Numbered from the stretch's first letter, positions 1 to 6,501 are shown. The stretch: DNA of 6,801 bases from JBBRNH01 sp038247465 (GCA_038247465.1 JBBRUV010000272.1:1-6801); one strand, 5' to 3'. Notes: generated from the sequence alone by a model not told the origin. Numbers and translations are program-made.

Positions 1-620
1 AGCCCCTTCTCGATAATCTTTTGGCGCAGTCGTTCTGGGTCGATGCCGCCGCCGTCGTCGCTGACGGTGATCGCCAGCGTGCCCGCGCGATGGCGGGCGT
101 CCAATCGCAGAGTCCCCGTCTCTGGTTTACCGGCTGCGGCGCGAACGGCCGGCGGCTCAACCCCGTGATCGCACGCATTGCGAAGCAAATGATTCAGCGG
201 TGCTTCGAGGCGTTCAAGAATATCGCGATCCACTTCCGTCGAAAGGCCATCGATTTCGAGCTTGATCTGTTTGCTCAGGGTTCGAGCCATGTCTCGCACC
301 AAGCGAGGGAAGCCGTGCGCGCCGTCGGAGAACGGTCGCATCCGGCTGGCGATTACCTCCCGGTACAGTCGGCTATTGAGTTCTTCGGCGCGGGCCGCGT
401 GGTCCTCAAACTCGCGCATCCGCTCCGCGAGCATCGCCCGGCAGATGGCCATCTCGCGCCGGGCCTCGTCCACATCGTTGCTTCGTTCCGTTCCGTCGAT
501 CAGCGCGGCGAGGTGGTCTTGTTTCTTCTTCAGCTTCAAGAGCGCCGTCGAGAACGGTTGCAGCCAACGAGCTTGCACCAACGATTCCCCTGCGAGGCTC
601 ATCAGCCGGTTCAGGCTATC
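1..620 (-). other. CheA/WspE-type histidine kinase core segment (dimerisation plus ATPase start) within the 1-2231 frame
   Basis: Codons from about 538 onward resemble hybrid CheA kinases of the WspE type. The LNRLMSLAGES segment (540-550) followed by RWLQPF (555-560) corresponds to the start of the P3 dimerisation helix. RMRPF (630-634) is the typical end of that helical pair. HLLRNACDHGVE (681-692) is the N box of the ATP-binding domain, and DDGGGID (725-731) the G1 box. The window ends shortly after G1, so the rest of the ATPase, CheW-like and any receiver domains would lie to the left. No phosphoacceptor Hpt (P1) domain precedes the core; the M56 peptidase stands in its place. CGA is used for 8 of about 27 arginines here but for only one of about 37 in the M56 part, so this segment has a different codon history. 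Boundary is approximate. Confidence 0.85.
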
Positions 621-2231
621 GAGTCGGCGGTTGTAAGACCGACTATTAATATCGTAAGATTGCTTGTGCTTGTTAAGGTAATAAGTTGCTGTGTTGGTAA
701 ATTCCCGGTCATCAATATTGCCAACCCCAGTAACCACAATGTTGGTATCAATCGCGGTCTGCACATCGGCCAGCACATCGTCAACATTCACCGAAGCTAA
801 TGCGTCAGCAGAAATCTTCGCTAAATCAAGGTCTTTGACCGAAGCCATTGCATCGGCCACAATGTTGTTGTAATTGATATTTGCCAGGCCGCTTGCCAGG
901 CCGCTCATGCCGGTTTCCAGCGAATTGGTTCTTTCGATAACCATTAGCAGAATATCGCGGTCGGGTTGCGGCACGTTGTCGAGGTTGATCTTGCCCGATA
1001 GTGCGCCGTCGAGTTCGCGTTGCAGCCGCGCCACCGATTTTGCCGGTAGGCGTTGGCCGTGCCAGACCACATAACTCAGTTTGCGGTCGTTGGTGGTGCC
1101 AAACTCGGTATCGGCACTGACCGAAAACCGGCGCATGGCAACGGGCCTGGTGACGTTTGCCTCCGGTTTGGGCTGTTTGGCTTTCTGCTCCTGCGCCACT
1201 GCAAAGGCCGACATTGCCAGCACCAGCAACGTCGCCAGCGTTAGCCCGGCCAGGCTACCGTTGGACACGGCGGGCCGCACCGATACGCCCAACACCCGCC
1301 GAACCCGGTGCAGCAACTGCTTTTTTGGCGACGAAAACGCCAGGGCCAACGCCGGAGTCGGGGTCAGCCGCGCCAGTCGAAATTCTTCTACGCGGGCCAA
1401 CGCGCGGGCCAGCGTCCGGCCATCGGCGCAGAGGTTCAGGGCCAGGTCGTCGCAGCAATTTTCGCGCTCTTCACGTACCCGTGCCGACAGCCACCACAGG
1501 GCAGGATGAAAGAAATACAGCACTTCGATTACTGACTGCAAGAGGTTGATAACGAAGTCATTACGCCGAACGTGGGCCAGTTCATGGGCCAGAATCGCTT
1601 CTACTTCGGCCATGCTCAACCCCGCCACTAAGCCCATCGGCAGCAGAACAACGGGTTTCAGGATACCGACCACCACCGGCACCGCCACCCGCGCCGATTC
1701 GCGGAGTTGCACCACCGGGCCGAGGTTCAATTGCTCCGCCAGCCGGTGCATAGTTTTAGTTAGAGCAGCATTGGCGGGGCTGGTCGCCGACGTTTTTAGC
1801 CGTTGCACATAGAGCCAGCCGCCTAACAGCCGAACGCCAAACACGCCCACGCCTATCAGCCAAAGCAACACGACCTCGGCTAAGTGAACGTTGAGCCAGT
1901 GCTGCACCGTTTGCTGCCACGATTCCGGCGTTTCGGCCAGAGCCGTGAGCCACACCCGCCGAACCGGATTATTGGTTTGGGTTACCGGGGCAAGTTGGGC
2001 CAGCGACTGAACGGGCCGGTAATACAGCGCAAACGTCATAACTGACGCGGCCACCTGACAAAACAACGTCAGCACCGCCACGCGGTAGCGCAGCAAACTA
2101 ACCCGGTGGCGGAGCGCATACAGGAGCAGGGCGGCAGGCAGCACCAGCGCGAAACCTTGCCAGAGGGCGTGGAGCAACGTCCAGCCGAGAGCCACCAGCA
2201 GCGGCTCGGAGAGAAGCGAAAACAGATTCAT
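1..2231 (-). CDS. M56 (BlaR1-like) membrane zinc peptidase, in frame with a CheA/WspE-like kinase core; 3' end outside window
   Basis: The frame runs 743 codons from ATG at 2231 to the left edge without a stop. Residues 1-350 form an M56 peptidase: hydrophobic segments near 12-40, 51-70, 117-142 and 328-347, zinc motif HELAH at 216-220, and a downstream E-N-C-C-D-D stretch (257-262) likely carrying the third zinc ligand. In the BlaR1/MecR1 family this protease lies between membrane segments 3 and 4, on the inner side, and acts when an outer sensor is triggered. No penicillin-binding sensor domain is visible, so the signal is unknown. Residues 350-530 are a Bacteroidota-type tail with Asp/Ala-rich near-repeats. 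From about residue 535 the sequence becomes a chemosensory kinase core (separate entry). The start overlaps the blaI stop (ATGA), so translation is probably coupled. The M56 part is secure; whether the fused protein exists is doubtful. Confidence 0.85.
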   Translation of the reverse strand, partial: MNLFSLLSEPLLVALGWTLLHALWQGFALVLPAALLLYALRHRVSLLRYRVAVLTLFCQVAASVMTFALYYRPVQSLAQLAPVTQTNNPVRRVWLTALAETPESWQQTVQHWLNVHLAEVVLLWLIGVGVFGVRLLGGWLYVQRLKTSATSPANAALTKTMHRLAEQLNLGPVVQLRESARVAVPVVVGILKPVVLLPMGLVAGLSMAEVEAILAHELAHVRRNDFVINLLQSVIEVLYFFHPALWWLSARVREERENCCDDLALNLCADGRTLARALARVEEFRLARLTPTPALALAFSSPKKQLLHRVRRVLGVSVRPAVSNGSLAGLTLATLLVLAMSAFAVAQEQKAKQPKPEANVTRPVAMRRFSVSADTEFGTTNDRKLSYVVWHGQRLPAKSVARLQRELDGALSGKINLDNVPQPDRDILLMVIERTNSLETGMSGLASGLANINYNNIVADAMASVKDLDLAKISADALASVNVDDVLADVQTAIDTNIVVTGVGNIDDREFTNTATYYLNKHKQSYDINSRSYNRRLDSLNRLMSLAGESLVQARWLQPFSTALLKLKKKQDHLAALIDGTERSNDVDEARREMAICRAMLAERMREFEDHAARAEELNSRLYREVIASRMRPFSDGAHGFPRLVRDMARTLSKQIKLEIDGLSTEVDRDILERLEAPLNHLLRNACDHGVEPPAVRAAAGKPETGTLRLDARHRAGTLAITVSDDGGGIDPERLRQKIIEKG

Positions 2232-2590
2232 TTTGTTAGTTTGTCTAAGAGTTCACGGATTTCGGCTAATTCGTCGGGAGTGGTTTTATGGTGGCCCAAC
2301 GCCTGCATCACCAGCGTCGAGGCCGAGCCTTTGAAAGCGGTTTCAACAAAGCGGTCGAGCAACGTTTGCTGAGTATCGGCCTGGCTCACAGCCGCCGTGT
2401 AGGTGTGCGAGCGGGCGGTTTCGTCGCGGGTGAGCAGCCCTTTTTCGTGCATCAACTGCATGAATTTGAGCGTAGTAGTATAGCCAATCTCGCGGAACTG
2501 GCCCAGATTTTCGTTCACCTGCCGAACCGTGCAGGGGCCATTGGCCCAGAGTACGTGCAGTATTTCGAGTTCAGAATCGGTTGGTTTCAT
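2228..2590 (-). CDS. BlaI/MecI/CopY-family transcriptional repressor
   Basis: A 120-residue protein, the usual size for this family. The N-terminal winged helix (about 5-70) shows the family pattern: SELEILHVLW near the start, TVRQV (21-25), the recognition-helix stretch GYTTTLKFMQLM (36-47), and a wing at SHTYTAAVS (61-69). The C-terminal half is helical and serves for dimerisation in BlaI and MecI. Its stop codon TGA overlaps the ATG of the M56 peptidase by four bases, the standard repressor-peptidase pair. In the known systems the activated peptidase leads to cleavage of the repressor and derepression. No beta-lactamase or PBP gene is in the window, so a role in beta-lactam resistance cannot be claimed; such pairs are common in Bacteroidota with unknown signals. 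Two palindromes directly upstream suggest autorepression. Confidence 0.93.
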   Translation of the reverse strand: MKPTDSELEILHVLWANGPCTVRQVNENLGQFREIGYTTTLKFMQLMHEKGLLTRDETARSHTYTAAVSQADTQQTLLDRFVETAFKGSASTLVMQALGHHKTTPDELAEIRELLDKLTK

Positions 2591-2594
2591 CGTT

Positions 2595-2635
2595 TACGAA
2601 TTATTTCGTAGCAAATAACTACGAAGTTTTTCGTA
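2595..2635. promoter_or_regulatory. Probable double BlaI operator upstream of blaI-M56
   Basis: Two perfect palindromes of the same form, TACGAA-N4-TTCGTA, occupy 2595-2610 (spacer TTAT) and 2620-2635 (spacer GTTT). Their centres are 25 bp apart. The nearer one ends four bases before the blaI start codon. BlaI/MecI operators in Staphylococcus also have TAC...GTA half-sites, so these are good candidates for binding by the adjacent repressor. The facing half-sites also form a stem, TTCGTAG/CTACGAA (2605-2611 with 2619-2625). Palindromes are seen directly; binding is inferred. Confidence 0.75.
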
Positions 2636-2729
2636 AAAACAAATAAAGGGTAATAGAGACAGGAAAAGGACGCAGGAAAAAAGACTAAATGATTGGTTAT
2701 CTGTGTCGTTTCTCTCGTCCTTTTATGCT
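2636..2729. other. Spacer between DUF58 gene and blaI operator
   Basis: AT-rich spacer with no gene. It holds a 9-base inverted repeat, AAAAGGACG (2664-2672) with CGTCCTTTT (2716-2724). The arms are 43 bases apart, too far for a convincing terminator. Promoter elements for blaI on the minus strand should lie in this stretch or the operator, but no clear Bacteroidota -33/-7 pair (TTG / TAnnTTTG) could be picked out. Confidence 0.4.
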
Positions 2730-3590
2730 CTACTTCCGCACCCGAAACAATTCTACCAATTTTGGCACGAAATCTTCCTGTGCGTTCAGGGACAGATAGT
2801 TGGCGTTATATTGTTTGCAGAGCCGCTGAAGGCGGTCGCGGTTTTGGGTAAATCGCTTTTGGAGTTGCTCGCGGAACCGGGCCGACGACGTGTTGACCCA
2901 CACCGACCGGCCCGTTTCGGGGTCAAACACCGGCACAATGCCCAGTTTTGGCGGGGTAATTTCGCGGGTGTCATAGAGGTGCAACACAACCAGATCGTGC
3001 TTGCGGGCAAGGGCTTTCAGAGATTGTTCGTAGCCTTCGTCTATAAAATCAGAGAGCAAAATCACCACGCTCCGGCGTTTCAGGATATTGAGCGTAAACA
3101 GCAGCGCGTCGGTAATGGCGGTTTTGGTGGAGATTGGCTGCAACTTAAACAGGTTTATTATCAGCGCGTAGCCCGTTTTCATGCCGTTTGATGGCCGGAT
3201 ATACGACTCCTTCTGATCGGAAAAACAGTACATCCCGACATTGCTGGCCTCATGCACCGCCGACATGGCCAGCACGCCCGCTATCTCTTTGGTTGCATCT
3301 AATTTGCTGCGTTGCTGCGGCCCCACCTGTTGCGACGCGCTTACGTCAATCACAAAAAAAACGGTCTGATCTTTCTCTTCCCGGAATACTTTTACGAATG
3401 TGCCATGCCCTTTCGAGGATACGTTCCAGTCAATGGCCCGCACGTCGTCGCCGTATTGATAGGTGCGGAGATCGGTAAATTCGAGGCCGGTGCCTTTGAA
3501 AATAGACCGAAAACTGCCCCGCATCTGCGAGTTGACCGCCTTGCGGATACGGATCTCGTACTTGCGGAGCCGGGAGAGAAATTCGTCCAT
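2730..3590 (-). CDS. DUF58 domain protein with MIDAS (vWA-like) motif
   Basis: A protein of 286 residues when started at ATG 3590 (MDEFLSRLRKYEIRIRKAV), which matches where DUF58 proteins normally begin. The conserved DUF58 core is at 35-60 (GTGLEFTDLRTYQYGDDVRAIDW region). A von Willebrand A-like fold follows, with the MIDAS motif DVSAS at 82-86 (DxSxS) and a further acidic site in LLSDF (178-182). No membrane segment is evident, so it is probably cytoplasmic or peripheral. DUF58 proteins usually sit beside a MoxR AAA ATPase and Bat (aerotolerance) genes and are thought to be partners of that chaperone-like system. None of these neighbours is here: downstream is blaI on the same strand, upstream the divergent ruvA. 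Molecular function remains unknown. The longer frame to 3683 runs through the repeat-rich intergenic region and lacks family similarity, so it was not used. Confidence 0.92.
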   Translation of the reverse strand: MDEFLSRLRKYEIRIRKAVNSQMRGSFRSIFKGTGLEFTDLRTYQYGDDVRAIDWNVSSKGHGTFVKVFREEKDQTVFFVIDVSASQQVGPQQRSKLDATKEIAGVLAMSAVHEASNVGMYCFSDQKESYIRPSNGMKTGYALIINLFKLQPISTKTAITDALLFTLNILKRRSVVILLSDFIDEGYEQSLKALARKHDLVVLHLYDTREITPPKLGIVPVFDPETGRSVWVNTSSARFREQLQKRFTQNRDRLQRLCKQYNANYLSLNAQEDFVPKLVELFRVRK

Positions 3591-3774
3591 TGTGGCTGGG
3601 AGCTGGGGCCTGAAATATCGCCAAAATAGGCTATTTTTACTACCTGATTGTCTATTATTACACGGAGACGTACAGGGAGCCACCGAGATTCACAGCGTTT
3701 TTTGAGCCTGTATAGGCTCCTTTGTACATCTCTGTGACACCTCCGTGCATCTTTGTGTAACAACTCTCCCAAAT
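3591..3774. promoter_or_regulatory. Divergent promoter region between DUF58 gene and ruvA
   Basis: This 184-bp gap must hold start signals for both the DUF58 gene (minus) and ruvA (plus). The part near the DUF58 start is AT-rich and includes a small inverted repeat GCC-AAAATA-GGC (3620-3631). Read on the minus strand it gives TATTTTGG, one base off the Bacteroidota -7 pattern TAnnTTTG. The ruvA half is taken up by the inverted repeat and CTCTGTG-like near-repeats described separately. No confident -33/-7 pair for ruvA was found. Confidence 0.45.
3661..3736. repeat. Imperfect long inverted repeat with internal hairpin and degenerate CTCTGTG-type repeats
   Basis: The left arm (3661-3681, CACGGAGACGTACA...GGAGCC) pairs with the right arm (3715-3736, GGCTCC...TGTACATCTCTGTG). 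About 18 of 21 positions are complementary, with one gap. Inside lies a second perfect hairpin, GAGCCT-GTAT-AGGCTC (3704-3719), that competes for the same right-arm bases. To the right the theme continues with near-repeats CATCTCTGTGA (3727-3737), CCTCCGTG (3740-3747) and CATCTTTGTGTAA (3748-3760). Such elements may be dispersed intergenic repeats; whether other copies exist cannot be seen from this window. Confidence 0.7.
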
Positions 3775-4368
3775 ATGATTGCGTATTTAGACGGAACCTT
3801 AGCGTATAAAGAACCCACTCAGGCCGTTATTGACGTGCATGGCGTGGGGTATTCGGTGTCAATTTCGTTGCAGACCTACACCACGCTACCCGGCGGTGGA
3901 GACCGCGTGAAACTTCTGATTTATCATCTCTTCCGCGAAGATTCTCAATCGCTGTATGGTTTTGCCGCTGCCGACGAAAAATCACTGTTTCAGGAACTCA
4001 TCAGCGTATCGGGTGTGGGGCCAAACACCGCCTTAGCCGCCCTCTCGACGATGCAGCCCAACGAATTACGGATGGCGATTCTGTCAGAAAACGTCGGGGC
4101 GGTGCAGCGCATCAAGGGTGTGGGGGCCAAAACCGCGCAACGTATCATCCTGGAACTCAAAGACAAGATGAAAAAACTCGGCGGCATTCCCGACGGGCCA
4201 ACCTACCGCGCCAATGCCGCCAACCCCGTTCGGGAAGAAGCCTTAGCCGCATTGGTCGCGCTGGGTTTTCAGCGTCAGATGGCCGAAAAAACGGTGGACG
4301 GCATCCTGCAACAGGAAAACGGCCCAAGCCTGACCGTCGAAGATTTAATTCGGCAGGCGTTGCGGTAA
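3775..4368 (+). CDS. ruvA: Holliday junction branch migration complex subunit RuvA
   Basis: A 197-residue protein, the normal RuvA length. It binds Holliday junctions as a tetramer and loads the RuvB helicase for branch migration in recombination and repair. The N-terminal OB-fold domain (1-62) starts with MIAYLDGTL and carries the acidic pin residues E55-D56 in HLFREDSQSLYGF, as in E. coli RuvA. Two helix-hairpin-helix motifs follow: LISVSGVGPNTALAAL (75-90) and VQRIKGVGAKTAQRI (110-124). After a flexible linker (about 135-152), domain III (153-197, EALAALVALGF...LIRQALR) is the part that contacts RuvB in the family. The ATG at 3775 was chosen because the upstream in-frame ATG at 3745 adds ten residues lying in repeat sequence. 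ruvB and ruvC are not in the window, which is common in Bacteroidota. It is transcribed alone and ends at a strong terminator. Confidence 0.97.
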   Translation: MIAYLDGTLAYKEPTQAVIDVHGVGYSVSISLQTYTTLPGGGDRVKLLIYHLFREDSQSLYGFAAADEKSLFQELISVSGVGPNTALAALSTMQPNELRMAILSENVGAVQRIKGVGAKTAQRIILELKDKMKKLGGIPDGPTYRANAANPVREEALAALVALGFQRQMAEKTVDGILQQENGPSLTVEDLIRQALR

Positions 4369-4380
4369 GCGTACTGTCTT

Positions 4381-4427
4381 CACAAATAAGCCGCCCGTTC
4401 AGGAGTTGAGCGGGCGGCTTATTTGTG
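4381..4427. terminator. Bidirectional intrinsic terminator between ruvA and thiolase gene
   Basis: A perfect 17-bp inverted repeat: CACAAATAAGCCGCCCG (4381-4397) with its complement (4411-4427). The loop can extend the stem by a wobble pair and TCA/TGA, leaving only GGAGT unpaired. The GC-rich core is flanked by A-rich and T-rich arms, so it gives a U-rich tail in both directions. It sits between the convergent stops of ruvA (4368) and the thiolase (4439), so it should terminate both. Confidence 0.93.
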
Positions 4428-4438
4428 AGCGATGGGCG

Positions 4439-5617
4439 TTAATTCAGCCGTTCATAAATACCGGCCACGCCCTGCCCGCCCCCCACGCAGGCCGATACCA
4501 TACCGTATTTCTGGTTGCGCCGGGTCATTTCGTTCAGCAACTGCACTGACAGCCGCGCTCCCGTTGAGCCGAGTGCGTGACCGATGGCAATGGCTCCGCC
4601 GTTGGGATTGATCTTGCTCCGGTCGAGGCCAAGTTCCTGAATCACAGCCAGTGACTGAGCGGCAAAGGCTTCGTTCAACTCAATCAGGTCAATGTTGTCT
4701 TGCTTGATCCCTGCTTTCTGCAACGCAATCGGGATGGCAGCTACCGGCCCGATACCCATAATTTTGGGTTCGACACCCGCCGATGCGTATGACATCATCC
4801 GGGCGATGGGTTTGAGATTCAACTCGTTCACCAGCCGCTCTGACATCACGATTACGAATGCGGCCCCGTCGGAGGTTTGCGACGAGTTGCCCGCCGTTAC
4901 CGAACCGCCCATAGCAAACACCGGCTTCAACCGGGCGAGTCCTTCGGCACTGGTATCGGGGCGGGGGCCTTCATCTTTGGCGACCGTCCATTCGCGGACT
5001 TTTTTCTTGCCCGATGCCGCATCGAAATAGGTTTCTTTGACGTTGATCGGCACAATTTCATCGGCAAACTTGCCCGAAGCCTGGGCCGCCAACGCTTTCT
5101 GATGCGATTCGAGGGCGAATTCGTCCTGCGCGTCGCGGCTGATGTTAAACTGTTGGGCTACCTGCTCGGCAGTCAGGCCCATGCCGATGTAATAATCGGG
5201 GTGTTCGTTGGCAATGTTGTAGTTGAGGGCGGTTTTCCAGCCCATCACCGGCACCATCGACATTGATTCGGTACCGCCCGCAATCATGCAATCGGCCATG
5301 CCTGCGTGAATTTTAGCCGAGGCAATGGCAATGGCTTCTAATCCAGAACCACAGTAGCGGTTGATAGTCAGGCCGGGCACTGATTTAGGCAAAGACAACA
5401 ACCCGATGTAGCGGGCCATCTGCATACCCTGTTCGGCTTCGGGAACGGCGTTGCCCACAATCAGGTCTTCGACGCGGGCGGGGTCAAGTTGCGGCACCTG
5501 GGCCAGGAGGTGTTTGATAACCTCGGCGGCAAGGTCGTCGGGGCGGGTCAGGCGAAGGCCACCACGCGGGGCTTTGCCAACGGCGGTACGATAACCGGCT
5601 ACGATATAAGCATCCAT
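4439..5617 (-). CDS. Acetyl-CoA C-acyltransferase (thiolase, FadA-like)
   Basis: A 392-residue thiolase, the typical length. Thiolases cleave 3-ketoacyl-CoA with CoA to acetyl-CoA plus a shortened acyl-CoA (last step of beta-oxidation) or run the reverse condensation. All catalytic elements are present: nucleophile Cys89 in INRYCGSGLEA, NEAFA at 315-319, His347 in GGAIAIGHALG, and Cys377 in SACVGGGQG. The N-terminal MDAYIVAGYRTAVGKA pattern fixes the start at 5617. A longer frame to 5701 adds 28 residues without family character. The sequence fits the degradative acyltransferase group better than biosynthetic acetoacetyl-CoA thiolases, but the distinction is a judgement. The usual fatty-acid oxidation partner (fadB-type) is not next to it within the window. 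The transglutaminase gene upstream is on the same strand 89 bp away; a shared transcript is possible but not evident. Cytosolic. Confidence 0.95.
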   Translation of the reverse strand: MDAYIVAGYRTAVGKAPRGGLRLTRPDDLAAEVIKHLLAQVPQLDPARVEDLIVGNAVPEAEQGMQMARYIGLLSLPKSVPGLTINRYCGSGLEAIAIASAKIHAGMADCMIAGGTESMSMVPVMGWKTALNYNIANEHPDYYIGMGLTAEQVAQQFNISRDAQDEFALESHQKALAAQASGKFADEIVPINVKETYFDAASGKKKVREWTVAKDEGPRPDTSAEGLARLKPVFAMGGSVTAGNSSQTSDGAAFVIVMSERLVNELNLKPIARMMSYASAGVEPKIMGIGPVAAIPIALQKAGIKQDNIDLIELNEAFAAQSLAVIQELGLDRSKINPNGGAIAIGHALGSTGARLSVQLLNEMTRRNQKYGMVSACVGGGQGVAGIYERLN

Positions 5618-5706
5618 GGGTTTAGTACGGGATTTTGTAGGAATAACACGATTCCAGAATGAATCATTGCCCGAAAGATACGAATAACGGTATGCGTGCA
5701 TACGGT
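5618..5706. promoter_or_regulatory. Probable promoter region of the thiolase gene
   Basis: An 89-bp gap between the transglutaminase stop and the thiolase start. On the minus strand TATCTTTC (complement of 5673-5680) is one base off the Bacteroidota -7 element TAnnTTTG and lies about 55 bases before the ATG. No good -33 TTG accompanies it. A near-palindrome, GTATGC-GT-GCATAC (5690-5703), lies just upstream and could be a regulator site. No Shine-Dalgarno sequence is seen before the ATG. Only the sequence elements are observed; function is inferred. Confidence 0.4.
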
Positions 5707-6501
5707 TTATGCACCCACCAGGTCGGCTTCCTCAACCCAAACCCGCATTCTATTGAGTGTCATGGGGCCAAACTGCGTCACAAAGGCCACATCGGCGGCA
5801 TCGCGCCCGTAAGCAACGGTAATGCGGTTGCCACGTGGTTCGGTTTGGGTGGCATCAAACGTGTACCACCGGCCATCAATAAAGGCCTCAAACCAGGCGT
5901 GTAAATCCATCGGCTTCAGTTCGAGAAGATAGCCAACCACCATACGGGCCGGAATATTGAGGGCGCGGCAAAGGGCCATGCCGAGGTGCGTAAAGTCGCG
6001 GCAAACACCAGTACGGGTTTTGGCCGTATCGGCTGCCGAGGTGCTGACGTTGCTGGTACCATATTGATACCGAATGTTTTGGTTGATCCACCGCCGAATA
6101 GCTTCTACCTGATCGTAACCAGGTTTTTGCCCGTTGGTAATATCGGCGGCCAATTTGCCGAGTTTATCGGATTCGCAGTAGCGGCTGGGCAGCGTAAAGT
6201 GCAGTACGTCGTCGGGCAGTTGTTCGGCAGGCGTGTACGGTGCGCCGGGGGCCGTATCAATCACGTCTGGCGATTCGACTGTGGCCGTAAATTGAATCGA
6301 AAACGGCCCGGCGGGAGCGGTCAGACGTTGGCACAGGTTGCCGTAGAGGTCTGTAAACTCCGTAACTGGCACATACGGCTCAATTTGAAATTCTTCGCGG
6401 ATAATCCACTGCCCGGCCCCCGAACGCGGACGGAGCATAAGCGTCAGGGGCGTGTCGGCCTGGGCTGTAAACGCAAGGGAGCAACCGGCGTTGAGCTGCA
6501 T
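5707..6501 (-). CDS. Transglutaminase-like family protein
   Basis: A 264-residue protein. Residues 1-100 form a beta-rich N-terminal region of the type seen in bacterial transglutaminase-like proteins (MQLNAGCSLAF...LMLRPRSGAG at the start). The catalytic domain occupies about 120-235 and carries the full triad: Cys167 in RTGVCRDFTHLG, His201 in DLHAWFEAF, and Asp216 in YTFDAT. GVCRDF and LNIPARMVVGY are hallmark strings of the superfamily. Members act as cysteine peptidases, amidases or cross-linkers; the substrate here cannot be read from sequence. There is no clear signal peptide, so it is probably cytoplasmic. Related proteins are often encoded beside alpha-E (DUF403) and circularly permuted ATP-grasp genes; those are absent here. 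The start at 6501 fits the family N-terminus. Confidence 0.93.
   Translation of the reverse strand: MQLNAGCSLAFTAQADTPLTLMLRPRSGAGQWIIREEFQIEPYVPVTEFTDLYGNLCQRLTAPAGPFSIQFTATVESPDVIDTAPGAPYTPAEQLPDDVLHFTLPSRYCESDKLGKLAADITNGQKPGYDQVEAIRRWINQNIRYQYGTSNVSTSAADTAKTRTGVCRDFTHLGMALCRALNIPARMVVGYLLELKPMDLHAWFEAFIDGRWYTFDATQTEPRGNRITVAYGRDAADVAFVTQFGPMTLNRMRVWVEEADLVGA

Noticed and set aside
21..800. Long plus-strand open frame opposite the M56/kinase gene
   Set aside because: It has no recognisable family character and lies antisense to a frame with clear kinase and peptidase motifs; high GC leaves antisense frames open.
1157..1549. Several overlapping plus-strand frames opposite the M56 gene
   Set aside because: Pro/Ala/Arg-rich antisense shadows of the peptidase sequence.
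1..2590. Beta-lactam resistance operon (blaI-blaR1)
   Set aside because: The M56 protein lacks a visible penicillin-binding sensor domain and no beta-lactamase gene is present; the signal is unknown.
2664..2724. AAAAGGACG/CGTCCTTTT inverted repeat as a terminator for the DUF58 gene
   Set aside because: The arms are 43 bases apart and the stem is weak, so it does not look like an intrinsic terminator.
3591..3683. N-terminal extension of the DUF58 protein
   Set aside because: It crosses the AT-rich and repeat-bearing intergenic region and is not typical of the family.
3745..3774. Ten-residue extension of RuvA
   Set aside because: RuvA starts MIAYLDG-like at 3775; the extension is translated repeat sequence.
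5618..5701. N-terminal extension of the thiolase to an upstream ATG
   Set aside because: The extra 28 residues are promoter-like sequence and thiolases begin at the MDAYIVAGYR pattern.
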